DNA of 48,018 bases from positions 20,048 through 68,065 of the forward strand of contig JADMJS010000120.1 of assembly GCA_018780435.1 (NCBI GenBank), given 5' to 3'. Source of the DNA: Myxococcales bacterium (lineage in GTDB: Bacteria > Myxococcota_A > UBA9042 > GCA-2863065). The translations under genes were made by a program, and so were the position numbers. The notes under the pieces were generated by a model. The model was not told where the DNA came from and did no database searches. It was given only the letters and a program-made list of their open reading frames with translations. Below, in pieces: positions 18,065 to 26,546 of the stretch (position 1 is the stretch's first letter; every line of letters starts with the position of its first letter).

Positions 18065-19197
18065 AGTTCGAGCTCACGACCGGCGAGGATCGCCGAGGCG
18101 AGGAGCCGCGTCGGCCCCCTCGCGTTCCCACCGGCCGCGTCGAGTTTGTCGAGGACGGAGAAGACGAGCGTCGGTGAGGGGCCATCGTCGTACGGGCGCC
18201 GCTCACTCACCGGCGGCGCGACGTCCCCGGCGTGGACCTCGATGACGAGGCCGATCCCGTCGCGAGAGGGCCCGTTCTCACCGGCCGTCCCCGCCAGAGG
18301 GCGTAGGCGCGAGAGGTGGTCAAGGAGGAGGTCGAAGGCGCCTGCGATGGTGCTCAGCTCGAAGATGTCCCCTTCGTAGTCGAAGCGGCTCACCGTGATC
18401 CCGAGGGCGCTCTGTCGCTCGGCGAGGCCCGCAACGAGGGAGACGGCGGCTTCGAACTCCGTCTCGGTCGCGGTGCTCCGAACTCGCATCCGAATCTCGG
18501 AGATCCGCTCCTCATCGTGGCGCCACTCGCGGACCATCGGTTGCCCCGAACGCGCCCAAGACCGGGCGTGCAGGTCTCGGACTGGATCGCCCGGCCTGTA
18601 TGGGCGCGTCCCGGTCAGCTCGGCCGCGTCATGACCCAGCCGCGATGCGCCTGCACGGACGGTGCTCGCGATAGGCGGAATTGCCAGCCGCGCGATACGA
18701 GCGACCCGCGGCCGAACGAGGAAGCGCAGGCCGGGCGTGGCGCGCGCGGGGCCCATCGTCAACCCCAGAGGGACGAGGCGGCCGACGAAGAAGGGGTCGA
18801 GGTGATGTTCACCGCGTTCGGAGAAGGAGACCGGGACCACGATGGTTGCGACTCCGTGCGCGGCGGCGGTGGCCGGCATCCCCGGCCCGCCCAGGTAGCG
18901 CCCATCCCACGGGAGTAACGGCCCTGAGACCATGAGCCCGTCTAGAGGGCGGCCCCCCGCCTGGATCTGGATCTCGATCGGGAAGGGGACGCCAGCGGTG
19001 ACCCGCGGGGGCGCGTGAGCCGAGACGGCGACGTCGTCACCGAGGCGATAGAAGCGGCGCGCCGCGAGCGACGCGGCGAGGAGGCCCGAGACCACGCTGA
19101 ACAGGACGTAGATCTGGTTTGACCCAACCTCGAGCCCGGCCGCGCCCGCGAGCAGCCAGAAGACCGAGAGAAACCGGCCTTCGGCGGTCAGTGCCAA
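18061..19197 (-). CDS. DUF58 membrane protein
   Basis: At least 378 residues. Two adjacent N-terminal hydrophobic helices (FLSVFWLLAGAAGLEVG and QIYVLFSVVSGLLAASLA) are followed by a beta domain and the DUF58 core: GTRPYRPGDPVRDLHARSWARSGQPMVREW, the defining Arg-rich stretch, then a VWA-like region. The first usual start is TTG 19197 with no ribosome site. The frame is open upstream without ATG/GTG/TTG, and a CTG at 19314 has GGAGG 7 nt before it; starting there would add 39 protein-like residues (NFARLNHILIPPTK...). The gene lies between moxR and tgpA and is thought to act with the MoxR chaperone. Function unknown beyond that association. Confidence 0.85.
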   Translation of the reverse strand: MALTAEGRFLSVFWLLAGAAGLEVGSNQIYVLFSVVSGLLAASLAARRFYRLGDDVAVSAHAPPRVTAGVPFPIEIQIQAGGRPLDGLMVSGPLLPWDGRYLGGPGMPATAAAHGVATIVVPVSFSERGEHHLDPFFVGRLVPLGLTMGPARATPGLRFLVRPRVARIARLAIPPIASTVRAGASRLGHDAAELTGTRPYRPGDPVRDLHARSWARSGQPMVREWRHDEERISEIRMRVRSTATETEFEAAVSLVAGLAERQSALGITVSRFDYEGDIFELSTIAGAFDLLLDHLSRLRPLAGTAGENGPSRDGIGLVIEVHAGDVAPPVSERRPYDDGPSPTLVFSVLDKLDAAGGNARGPTRLLASAILAGRELEL

Positions 19198-19348
19198 GTA
19201 GATCCGAAAGAGCGGCGCGACGGCGCGCCCGACTCGCGTCTCCCGTACGCGATCCCGCCCATCCTTCGTCGGTGGGATGAGGATGTGATTCAGGCGGGCG
19301 AAGTTGGGCTTCAGACGTGTCCCTCCACCAGCCGGGCGCCGTACCGGT

Positions 19349-20314
19349 TCACAGCGGAACGGGGACGCGGAGGACGAGCTCGCGGACGACGTCGGTCGCG
19401 CTCCGACCCGCGTAACGAGCGGCGCCGGTCACGACCAGGCGGTGCGCCAGGACCGGCTCGGCCATCGCCTGTACGTCGTCGGGGCTCACGTAGTCTCGCC
19501 CACGCAGAAAGGCTCGCGCCTGCGACGCCCTGTAGAGCCCGAGCGCTCCCCGAGTGCTGGTCCCGAGCTCGACGTCCGTGTGCGTGCGCGTGGCCCGCGC
19601 CAGCGCGAGCAGGTACTTGGCCACGCCGTCGACGACCGTCACCTGCTTGACCGCGGCTTGGGCGGCGAGGACGTCCCGAGTCGAGAGTACGACCTGAACC
19701 GCGTTGAGCGGATCGTGCACGCGACGGGCGCTCAGGATCTCGAGTTCGTCGACCTCCGAGGGGTACCCGAGGCGCACGCGGAGCAAGAAGCGGTCGAGCT
19801 GCGCCGCTGGCAGCGGGAAAGTGCCCTGGAAGTCGACCGGGTTCTGCGTGGCCACGACGAAGAACGGGTCGGGGAGCGGCCGCGTGGAGCCGTCGACCGT
19901 CACTTGCCCTTCGTTCATGGCTTCGAGGAGGCCCGACTGCGTCCGCGGTGACGCCCGATTCGTCTCGTCGACGAGGACCACGTTGGCGAAGATGGGGCCC
20001 GGCCGGAAGGTGAGCGAGCCATCCCGTGGATCGAGCACAGAAGAGCCGAGGATGTCGCTCGGGAGCAGGTCCGGCGTGCATTGAACGCGGGAGAAGCTCA
20101 TCTCGAGGCCGCGTGCGAGCGCCTTGGCGAGCGTCGTCTTACCGACCCCCGGCACGTCCTCCACGAGCACGTGACCGCCCGCGACGAGGCCGATGAGGAG
20201 ACGCTCGACCGCCTCCTCTTGACCGCGGATGACGCTGGACAGGCCCGCGCGTAGCCGAAGGAGCCCGCCCGAGAGCCCGAGCGCCCGATCAGACGATTCA
20301 GGGAGTGTGGACAT
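19349..20314 (-). CDS. MoxR-family AAA+ ATPase
   Basis: 321 residues. Walker A DVPGVGKTTLAKAL, Walker B VVLVDETNRA, sensor 1 FFVVATQNP and the MoxR box GTFPLPAAQLDRFLLR are all clear, with a C-terminal helical lid (TRGALGLYRASQARA, DYVSPDDVQAMA). MoxR proteins are chaperone-like ATPases that act on VWA-domain partners. The frame is open to 20578; ATG 20314 gives the normal N terminus (SVIRGQEEAVERLL follows), with AGGAGA about 15 nt upstream, rather far. It is the first gene of moxR > DUF58 > tgpA and is divergent from ygfZ. Confidence 0.93.
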   Translation of the reverse strand: MSTLPESSDRALGLSGGLLRLRAGLSSVIRGQEEAVERLLIGLVAGGHVLVEDVPGVGKTTLAKALARGLEMSFSRVQCTPDLLPSDILGSSVLDPRDGSLTFRPGPIFANVVLVDETNRASPRTQSGLLEAMNEGQVTVDGSTRPLPDPFFVVATQNPVDFQGTFPLPAAQLDRFLLRVRLGYPSEVDELEILSARRVHDPLNAVQVVLSTRDVLAAQAAVKQVTVVDGVAKYLLALARATRTHTDVELGTSTRGALGLYRASQARAFLRGRDYVSPDDVQAMAEPVLAHRLVVTGAARYAGRSATDVVRELVLRVPVPL

Positions 20315-20489
20315 GGGCTCGCATCGGGTCTCCTCTTTCGACCGGAGCGGGCGGGCGGGAGCGACCCTACCCCCCCAGCTCATCCATTTCGAGGAGCCTG
20401 GCTCCCAAGGAGCGCTACTATAGAGCCTCTCCGGCCCTCCCGCGAGGGTTGGATCACGCTTCTGCCCAGCGCCCCTTGGAGGCCACTCC

Positions 20490-21470
20490 GTGAACTCATC
20501 CCGAACCTTCACCGTCCTTCGCGATGCGGCGGTCCTCGAGGTCACCGGTCCCGAACGGACGTCTTGGCTACAAGGCATGGTGACGACCGACGTCCTCGGG
20601 CTCGTCCCGGGCGAGTGCCGTTATGGGCTCACCCTCGACGCCAAAGGGCGCATCCTCGCGGACCTCACCATCGTCCACGACCGGGATGCCCCTCGTTTGC
20701 TCCTCATCGCGACAGCGTCGGGGCTGGACGCGCTCCGAGTCCACCTGCTGGGTATGCTCATCGCCGAAGACGCGGAGGTCACGCCCATGTCACTCGGTGG
20801 CCCGATCGTCTCGGTCCGCGGGATCGCCGTCGCTCCGGGCGAGTCGCTCGTCACCGAGGTCGGCGGGGTCCGGGTGATGGCCGTCGCGAACCCCCGCAGC
20901 GGCCGAGGAGACGTGGACGTCTGGGCGATAGAGCCCACGACGGAAGGGGCCTTCGTCGACGCGCTGACCGCTGCCGGCTTCGCGCTCGAGTCGGGCGACG
21001 TCTTCGACGCGGCGCGTATCGCGAACGGTGTCCCGCTCCTCGGCCGGGACTTCGGCCCGGACACCCTCCCACAGGAGGCCGGTCTTCATGACGCCCTCCA
21101 CTGGGGCAAAGGCTGCTACATCGGCCAGGAGACCGTGGCCCGATTGGGACATCGTGGCCAGACGAGCCGCGAGCTCCGGCTCGTCACCTTCGAGGGCCGA
21201 GTCGCGCAGGACTGCACAGTCGTCTATGGAGAGGACCGCGCGCCCGTCGGTACCGTGAGGAGCGCGGCCCCGCTCGGGAGCCAGACCCTCGCGCTCGTGA
21301 TCCTGAAACGAAAGGCGTTCGAACACCGAAGCCAGCTCGTGGCCGTCACGGAGACGGGCGACATCCCTGGCGAGGTCAGCGCGACGCTGATACGGGGTTT
21401 CGTTGAACGGCGACCCTGGAACTCCCCGGACTACAAGGCCAATCGACCTCATACAGCCTTGCGCGGGTGA
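20490..21470 (+). CDS. ygfZ: YgfZ/GcvT-family folate-binding protein
   Basis: 326 residues. The GcvT-like fold starts LEVTGPERTSWLQGMVTTDV, then GLTLDAKGRILADLTI; the YgfZ signature KGCYIGQE (207-214) contains the family's conserved Cys209. In E. coli YgfZ, with tetrahydrofolate, helps maintain or assemble certain Fe-S enzymes such as MiaB. GTG 20490 is the start, with TGGAGG 7 nt upstream. It stands alone and is divergent from moxR. The aminomethyltransferase of the glycine cleavage system is excluded by the KGCYIGQE motif. Confidence 0.92.
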   Translation: MNSSRTFTVLRDAAVLEVTGPERTSWLQGMVTTDVLGLVPGECRYGLTLDAKGRILADLTIVHDRDAPRLLLIATASGLDALRVHLLGMLIAEDAEVTPMSLGGPIVSVRGIAVAPGESLVTEVGGVRVMAVANPRSGRGDVDVWAIEPTTEGAFVDALTAAGFALESGDVFDAARIANGVPLLGRDFGPDTLPQEAGLHDALHWGKGCYIGQETVARLGHRGQTSRELRLVTFEGRVAQDCTVVYGEDRAPVGTVRSAAPLGSQTLALVILKRKAFEHRSQLVAVTETGDIPGEVSATLIRGFVERRPWNSPDYKANRPHTALRG

Positions 21471-21932
21471 CAGCGGCGACGCGGTATTACAGAACGGTTA
21501 CCGTCGCAGAGAAGCGTTCGGCGCCGTAGCCTGATACCACTCATCGAGAGAGCCGACTCGTCGTCGACTCTCGCACGCGAGCCGTTGGTCCCACCCGCGC
21601 GGTGACGACGTCGGCTCCGGGGGAGCACCCCCAACATCCACGGCCCGTCCGCGGTTCCGAGGAGGGTGGTGATTTTCGGACCGAGCCGGCCGACATGACG
21701 CCGTGCGAGGGCAGAGAAGGTGTCCGCATACGCCGGGAGCGTACCGAAGGTACGTCAGGGTGTATTGGAGACATCTGACACTGCTCACGTGCGGCAGCGC
21801 GATGGCCGGACACGGAAGAAGATCAACACCTTACTGAGTGACTGGTAGGGACCTGTCTGCGATTCGCCCGCGAGGGAGCTTCATGACGCCGGAGGTGTGC
21901 AACCGAGTCGAGCAACCCCCGTGGAGGCTCCC
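21471..21932. other. 462-bp gap without a recognisable gene
   Basis: No frame here has coding character; the predicted ORFs are short and unlike proteins. The only structure I see is a 10-bp stem with one mismatch at 21548-21572 (GAGAGCCGAC / GTCGACTCTC, 5-nt loop), about 78 nt after the ygfZ stop. The last part is presumably the promoter region of the desaturase; I cannot place the -35/-10 elements with confidence. Confidence 0.5.
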
Positions 21933-23060
21933 GTGTCCGTCCCCGCCCCCAAAGTCATGCCGACCAATGCCGAGTGGCAGGCCGCCATCGCACCGTTTCG
22001 CACGCCCGAGCTGGGCGCCGCCCGCCGGCAGCTCTGGAACACACTCGTTCCGTACTTCCTGTCGACCATCGCGGCCTACTGGCTCAATCAGACAGTGTCG
22101 TGGTGGGCCGCTCTGCCCTTCATCATTCTGTCGGGCCTGCTCACGGTGCGGCTCTTCATCATCAACCACGACTGCGGCCACGGCTCGTTCGTCCCGGATA
22201 AGAAAGCCAATGATACCATTGGCTTCTGGACCGGACTGCTCGTCTTCACCCCGTACCTGCAGTGGCGCCATGGCCACGCCATCCATCACAAGATCTCGGG
22301 CGACGTGCGTCAGGACGGCACCGGCTACGTGTGGATCCAGACCATCAAACAGTACGAGTCCGGCGACTTCTGGAAGCGCCTCGGCTACCGCCTCTATCGC
22401 AACCCTCTGACCATCTTCGGCTTTGGCGGCGCGTGGCTCTTCCTCGTCGAGTATCGCTTGCCCGAGAAGGGTGCGGACGCCCGCATGCGGAAGCAGGTCT
22501 GGGCCATCGACGCGTTCTGGCTCGCCGTCGCGGGTCTCGTGTCGTGGACCCTCGGGCCGGCCGCGTTCTTTACGGTGCAGATCCCCATCGCCGTCGTCGG
22601 CACGAGCATCGGGGTGTGGCTCTTCTACTTCCAGCACCACTACGAAGATGCGTACTTCGGCACCGAGACGACCTGGGACTTCACTCGCGCCGCGCTCGAA
22701 GGCAGCTCCTTCCTCAAGCTGCCACGCTGGCTGCAGTTCTTCTCCGGCAACATCGGGTTCCACCACGTCCACCACTTGTCGCCGAAGATCCCGAACTACA
22801 AGCTTGAGGCCTGCCACGAGGCAGTCCCCTTCTTCAAGTCGGTGCGGCCGCTAACGCTCCACGACTGTTACAAGGCGATCTGGCTCACTCTGGTCGATTC
22901 GGAGACGGGACGCTGGACCACGTTCAAGGCGGCAGCCGCCGCCGAGAAGGCCCGGAAGGCGGCGCCGGTCGTCTCCGACGTCGACCGTTCGTCGCTCCCG
23001 ATTGGGGTCGAGAGCGTCGTCGCCCCGGTCCTGCCGGTCCCGACACAGAGCTCGCGCTAA
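21933..23060 (+). CDS. Membrane fatty acid desaturase
   Basis: 375 residues with the three histidine boxes of membrane di-iron desaturases: HDCGH (79-83), HAIHH (115-119) and HHVHH (277-281), with hydrophobic helix pairs between (LPFIILSGLLTVRLF, then FFTVQIPIAVVGTSIGVWLF). It is of the Delta12/omega-type DesA/FAD2 group and introduces a double bond into acyl chains, needing ferredoxin or cytochrome b5. The frame is open from a GTG at 21897, but GTG 21933 has GGAGG 5 nt upstream, so I use it. Sterol-modifying hydroxylases share His boxes, so a lipid other than a fatty acid cannot be ruled out. Convergent with the methyltransferase at 23141. Confidence 0.88.
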   Translation: MSVPAPKVMPTNAEWQAAIAPFRTPELGAARRQLWNTLVPYFLSTIAAYWLNQTVSWWAALPFIILSGLLTVRLFIINHDCGHGSFVPDKKANDTIGFWTGLLVFTPYLQWRHGHAIHHKISGDVRQDGTGYVWIQTIKQYESGDFWKRLGYRLYRNPLTIFGFGGAWLFLVEYRLPEKGADARMRKQVWAIDAFWLAVAGLVSWTLGPAAFFTVQIPIAVVGTSIGVWLFYFQHHYEDAYFGTETTWDFTRAALEGSSFLKLPRWLQFFSGNIGFHHVHHLSPKIPNYKLEACHEAVPFFKSVRPLTLHDCYKAIWLTLVDSETGRWTTFKAAAAAEKARKAAPVVSDVDRSSLPIGVESVVAPVLPVPTQSSR

Positions 23061-23140
23061 TTGCTCGGAAGGTAGGGTCGAGCACGAGGACGTCCCAGGG
23101 CGCCGATCCGGTCGGTCGCCTCAGGAGCAGTTCCGGCCAC

Positions 23141-24043
23141 TCACCTCGGCGTCCACCGACAGTACACGCCCGCCGGGATGACGCTCTTCGACGCCGTCAC
23201 CCGGTGCACCATCTCTCCCGCCTCTAGCCGTCCACCCCGCTTCTCGAGCAGGGGTCCGAGCAGGTTCTCGAGCGTCGCCGCGGTCACGCCGGGCGTGTGC
23301 GCCGAGAGCAGGACGAAGCCCGGGTCATCCGACAGCAGCCGTTCACAGTTGGCGAGCATGGGCACGAGGTCCGACTCGATCTTCCACACCGCGCCGGTGG
23401 GCGCCCGGCCGAAGGTCGGGGGATCGAGGATGATGCCATCGTAGCGGACCTCCCGGCGCACCTCACGCGCGACGAAGGTCGGCGCATCGTCGACGATCCA
23501 CCGAATGGGGGCCGCTTCGAGACCGGTCGCCGTCGCGTTGGCGCGGGCCCAGGACACCACCCCCTTCACCGCGTCGACGTGAGTGACCCGCGCCTTGCCT
23601 AGCCCCGCCGCGAGTGTGGAGCCGCCCGTATATGCGAAGAGGTTCAGGACTCGGCTCTCCGGCTTCTCCAAGAGCCGCGCCGTAATGTCTCCCCATTGCA
23701 CCTGTTGTTCCGCGAACATGCCGATGTGGCCGAACTCGGTGAGGCGCATTTCGAAGTGGAGATCACCGCAGCGGATGGGCCACGCCGGGCGCACCTTGCG
23801 AGTCGTGGTCCAGGCGCCCGGGCCGTTGTCTGTGCGGAAGTGGGTCGCGTGGGCGCGTGTCCACTCACCCTCGGGGAGGGCTCGCGGCCAGAATGCCTGA
23901 GCGCACTGCCGGCTGATGACCACGTCACCAAGGCGCTCGAGCTTCAGCCCGTCGCCCGCGTCGAGCACCTCATAGTCGGGGAAGCCCGGGGCCACCAGGA
24001 GGGTGTGCGATCGGGTCTCGATGATTGGGCTCGTGGTCTTCAT
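23141..24043 (-). CDS. Class I SAM-dependent methyltransferase (RlmI/RlmK-like)
   Basis: 300 residues from ATG 24043; the stop of the upstream FGE-fold gene lies 4 nt before it, so it is translationally coupled though its own ribosome site is weak. The N-terminal part is beta-rich (about 1-110), followed by the Rossmann methyltransferase: motif I VLNLFAYTGGSTLAAG, motif II HVDAVKGVVSWA, motif IV ILDPPTFGR. DPPTFGR is typical of COG1092-like 23S rRNA cytosine methyltransferases, but there is no PUA domain, so the substrate may differ. The ORF annotated up to 24757 on this strand is an out-of-frame extension through the FGE gene. Confidence 0.88.
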   Translation of the reverse strand: MKTTSPIIETRSHTLLVAPGFPDYEVLDAGDGLKLERLGDVVISRQCAQAFWPRALPEGEWTRAHATHFRTDNGPGAWTTTRKVRPAWPIRCGDLHFEMRLTEFGHIGMFAEQQVQWGDITARLLEKPESRVLNLFAYTGGSTLAAGLGKARVTHVDAVKGVVSWARANATATGLEAAPIRWIVDDAPTFVAREVRREVRYDGIILDPPTFGRAPTGAVWKIESDLVPMLANCERLLSDDPGFVLLSAHTPGVTAATLENLLGPLLEKRGGRLEAGEMVHRVTASKSVIPAGVYCRWTPR

Positions 24044-24047
24044 AGGT

Positions 24048-25217
24048 TCAGCGCGCACATCGGAAGCCGATGAGGACATCTCGGTGCTCCGGTTCATGAG
24101 GGTAACGGTTCGCGATCGGGCTCGAATAGTCCCGATTGCCCCAAGCGTTGCCTCGCGCGACGCGGAGTCCGCGTCCGAAGGCGTTGCGATCGTTCGGTGG
24201 CGCGCCGGGATAAGGGCCGAAGGTGCCCGCGACCCACTCCGACACGTTACCCGCGAGATCGTGCACTCCGAAGCCCGAGACGTCGCCTGCGACCGTGCCG
24301 ACCGGTCTCGTATCGAGGGCGCCCGGCGCCGCACTGAAGGACGCGGCGAAGCGGTCGAAGTCCCGGGCGTCCACAAGCGGCCCCGCGCGTCGCGAGACCA
24401 CGTTGGTCCGGAGCGAGTCCCACTCGTTACCCCACGGGTAACGGAGCGACGCGTCGCCGCGCGCGGCGCGTTCCCACTCGGCCTCGGTCGGGAGGCGCTT
24501 TCCGACGTGGGTGCAGTACGCTTCGGCGTCGGCGTGCGTGACGAGGACGACCGGGTGGGACGCGGCGCCGGGCGGGTAGGACGTGCCGGTCCAGCGGTAG
24601 GAAGCGCCCCACTCGTCCGGGACCCAGGGGCCTTCGAGGCCTTTGGCCACCAGAAAGGACTGGTAGTCGTGACAGGTGACCTCGGTCGCGTCGATCTCGA
24701 AGGCCGGCACCGCGAATGGGCGCGACGGCCTCGAACCCGCGAGGGTGTCGTCGCCAATTCGAGTCGATCCCGCTGGGATCCGAATCATCGCTGCCGGTGC
24801 GGGCGGGGTCGTCGGCGCAGGACCGAAACGCAGATCGGCCAGCGTCACGGGGCGTGGTTCGGGCTCGTAGGGGACGACCGGGAAGTACTCGGCCTCCCAG
24901 CTATCGGCCGAATCGCCACCCGGCGCTTCGGGCCCCGGACCATCCGAAGGGCGTCGCCCCTCGGGGCCGTCACCCTCGCCGCCTTGCGGGCCGGCCCCGG
25001 CATGCGCGCTCGGGTCCACCGCGCTTGCGACCGTGGGCCCGAGCCCGGGCGACTCGGGCTCGCCGGGCGCCATGACGTCGGTGGGGGCCGCGGGAGGCGG
25101 GGGGTCACCAAGGATCGCGCGAGCCACGACCGGACCGAGGAGGCCCAAGACGACGGCGCTCCCAAACGCGACGGTGAGTGCGGGCCAGCGGGGGCGGTCG
25201 TCTGGTGCCGCGCTCAC
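24048..25217 (-). CDS. Membrane-anchored FGE-fold protein
   Basis: 389 residues. GTG 25217 overlaps the HupE stop (GTGA). One N-terminal transmembrane helix (about 14-36, ALTVAFGSAVVLGLLGPVVA) acts as a signal anchor, then a Pro/Gly/Asp-rich linker (about 37-120), then the FGE-sulfatase domain (about 150-389): MIRIPAGSTRIGDDT, FEIDATEVTCHDYQSF, KRLPTEAEWERAARG, DLAGNVSEWVAG, ARGNAWGNRDYS and IGFRCAR. The catalytic cysteine pair of true formylglycine-generating enzymes is missing after the GNAW turn. It is therefore likely a binding or assembly protein on the outer face of the inner membrane, working with the co-transcribed HupE-like protein. Function not established. Confidence 0.82.
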   Translation of the reverse strand: MSAAPDDRPRWPALTVAFGSAVVLGLLGPVVARAILGDPPPPAAPTDVMAPGEPESPGLGPTVASAVDPSAHAGAGPQGGEGDGPEGRRPSDGPGPEAPGGDSADSWEAEYFPVVPYEPEPRPVTLADLRFGPAPTTPPAPAAMIRIPAGSTRIGDDTLAGSRPSRPFAVPAFEIDATEVTCHDYQSFLVAKGLEGPWVPDEWGASYRWTGTSYPPGAASHPVVLVTHADAEAYCTHVGKRLPTEAEWERAARGDASLRYPWGNEWDSLRTNVVSRRAGPLVDARDFDRFAASFSAAPGALDTRPVGTVAGDVSGFGVHDLAGNVSEWVAGTFGPYPGAPPNDRNAFGRGLRVARGNAWGNRDYSSPIANRYPHEPEHRDVLIGFRCAR

Positions 25218-26410
25218 GAGACGACCCGCTCGACCGTCCACAGGACGCCGCAGAGGCCGATGACCCAGGACGCCGGTCGCAGCACGATGACGGCGTAGTC
25301 GCGACGCTCCGAGATTCGCTGGCAGAGCACGAAGAGGGGCACCGCGATCGCCACCTGGGCGAGCTCGATGCCGACGTTGTAGCCGAAGAGCCCCATGGCG
25401 AGGGCCCCGCCGTCGAGCCCGAGCTCCGCGAGCCCCCCCGCGAGCCCGAGCCCGTGCACCAGGCCGAACCCGAAGACGAGCGCGGGTGTGTGGCGCTGGA
25501 AGCGGCCGGTGTCGCCTGCGCTCCGAGCCCGGAGCGCGACGTCGACCCCGGCCAGGACGAGGCTCGCGGCGATCAGAGGCTCGACGATAGCGGCGTTGAG
25601 CCGCACCCATCCGAGGACGCCCGCGGCGAGCGTCAATGAATGCGCGACCGTGAATACGCTGACGAGGACGAGGAGCGTCCGAGCCCGCCCCGAGAGGAGC
25701 ACCAACGCCACGATGAAGAGCAGGTGGTCCAGGCCGCCCGCGATGTGGCGTGCTCCGAGCCAGAGGGTCTGCGCGACGGAGGGCGCGGGGGCGGGTGACG
25801 ATGGGACCAGCTCGACGTCGACTCGGTCGGGGCGTTCCGCGCGGGGCGACGGCGGCGCCCCCGGCGTCGGGCTGAAGTCCCACTCAAAACGGTGCTGCTC
25901 CGGCGAGAGCAGCGCGTCCCGGCGAGTCCCACCCCCAGCGCCCTGGCCGTCGCCGAGGTCGATGTTGAAGGTGTGGCGGTGCTCGGCTGGGAGCGACGCG
26001 AGGAACGAAAGATCGATGACCACGGGGCCGAGCGCCTTCGGGCAGCGCCAGGTGATCCCAACCTCATAGGAGCGCCGCACCGTCACGCGCAAAGGACGGG
26101 CCTGACATTCGCCGCCGCCGCTGGTGACACGAACCCCTCGGGTGACGGCATCTTGGATGAGCGCCCGAATGGCCTCGTCCCGAGCGCCCCCGGCCGCGCC
26201 CTGGGGTGGCAACGGCGCGTCGCGCAGCCCGGCGAGAGTGGTCGCATCTTGGCCGGTGATGACGATGGTGGCTCCCACCGCGCCGTCCGCTCGGTGCACG
26301 CGCCACTCGCTGCGCGAGAGTGGATCGTGATGGGCTGTCGCTGGCGTCGCGACGAGCGCGAGCCAGGCGAAGCTGAGCAGAGGGACCAACTGGGAGGACG
26401 CACGCCGCAT
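25214..26410 (-). CDS. HupE/UreJ-family membrane protein
   Basis: 398 residues. Signal peptide 1-26 (LVPLLSFAWLALVATPATA-HHD) and an extracytoplasmic beta domain (about 27-190), then about six helices (from 198) with the HupE/UreJ_2 signature: GARHIAGGLDHLLFIVALVL, SVFTVAHSLTLA, VEPLIAASLVLAG, FGFGLVHGLGLAGGLAELG and GYNVGIELAQV. Conserved His and Asp residues in the helices suggest metal (Ni/Co/Cu) transport, the role proposed for HupE/UreJ. I start at ATG 26410 because the alternative GTG 26440 adds only charged residues. First gene of a coupled three-gene operon (HupE, FGE-fold, methyltransferase). Confidence 0.87.
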   Translation of the reverse strand: MRRASSQLVPLLSFAWLALVATPATAHHDPLSRSEWRVHRADGAVGATIVITGQDATTLAGLRDAPLPPQGAAGGARDEAIRALIQDAVTRGVRVTSGGGECQARPLRVTVRRSYEVGITWRCPKALGPVVIDLSFLASLPAEHRHTFNIDLGDGQGAGGGTRRDALLSPEQHRFEWDFSPTPGAPPSPRAERPDRVDVELVPSSPAPAPSVAQTLWLGARHIAGGLDHLLFIVALVLLSGRARTLLVLVSVFTVAHSLTLAAGVLGWVRLNAAIVEPLIAASLVLAGVDVALRARSAGDTGRFQRHTPALVFGFGLVHGLGLAGGLAELGLDGGALAMGLFGYNVGIELAQVAIAVPLFVLCQRISERRDYAVIVLRPASWVIGLCGVLWTVERVVS

Positions 26411-26546
26411 CGCGCGGGAGCCTACCCGACGCGGCCCCACCGAGCGAGGATCGAATGAGGTGAAGCACGAGGTGGAGGCGCCAAGCAGCGGTGCAGCGCC
26501 GCACGACGAGGGTGACAGCCCGGGGCGTTCCCGCTAGCGTCGAGCC

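Noticed and set aside
21471..21932. Short ORFs in the ygfZ-desaturase gap
   Set aside because: No ribosome sites or protein-like composition; treated as non-coding.
24044..24757. Long N-terminal extension of the methyltransferase (538 residues)
   Set aside because: Ser/Arg/Pro-rich shadow of the FGE-fold gene; the real start at 24043 follows that gene's stop by 4 nt.
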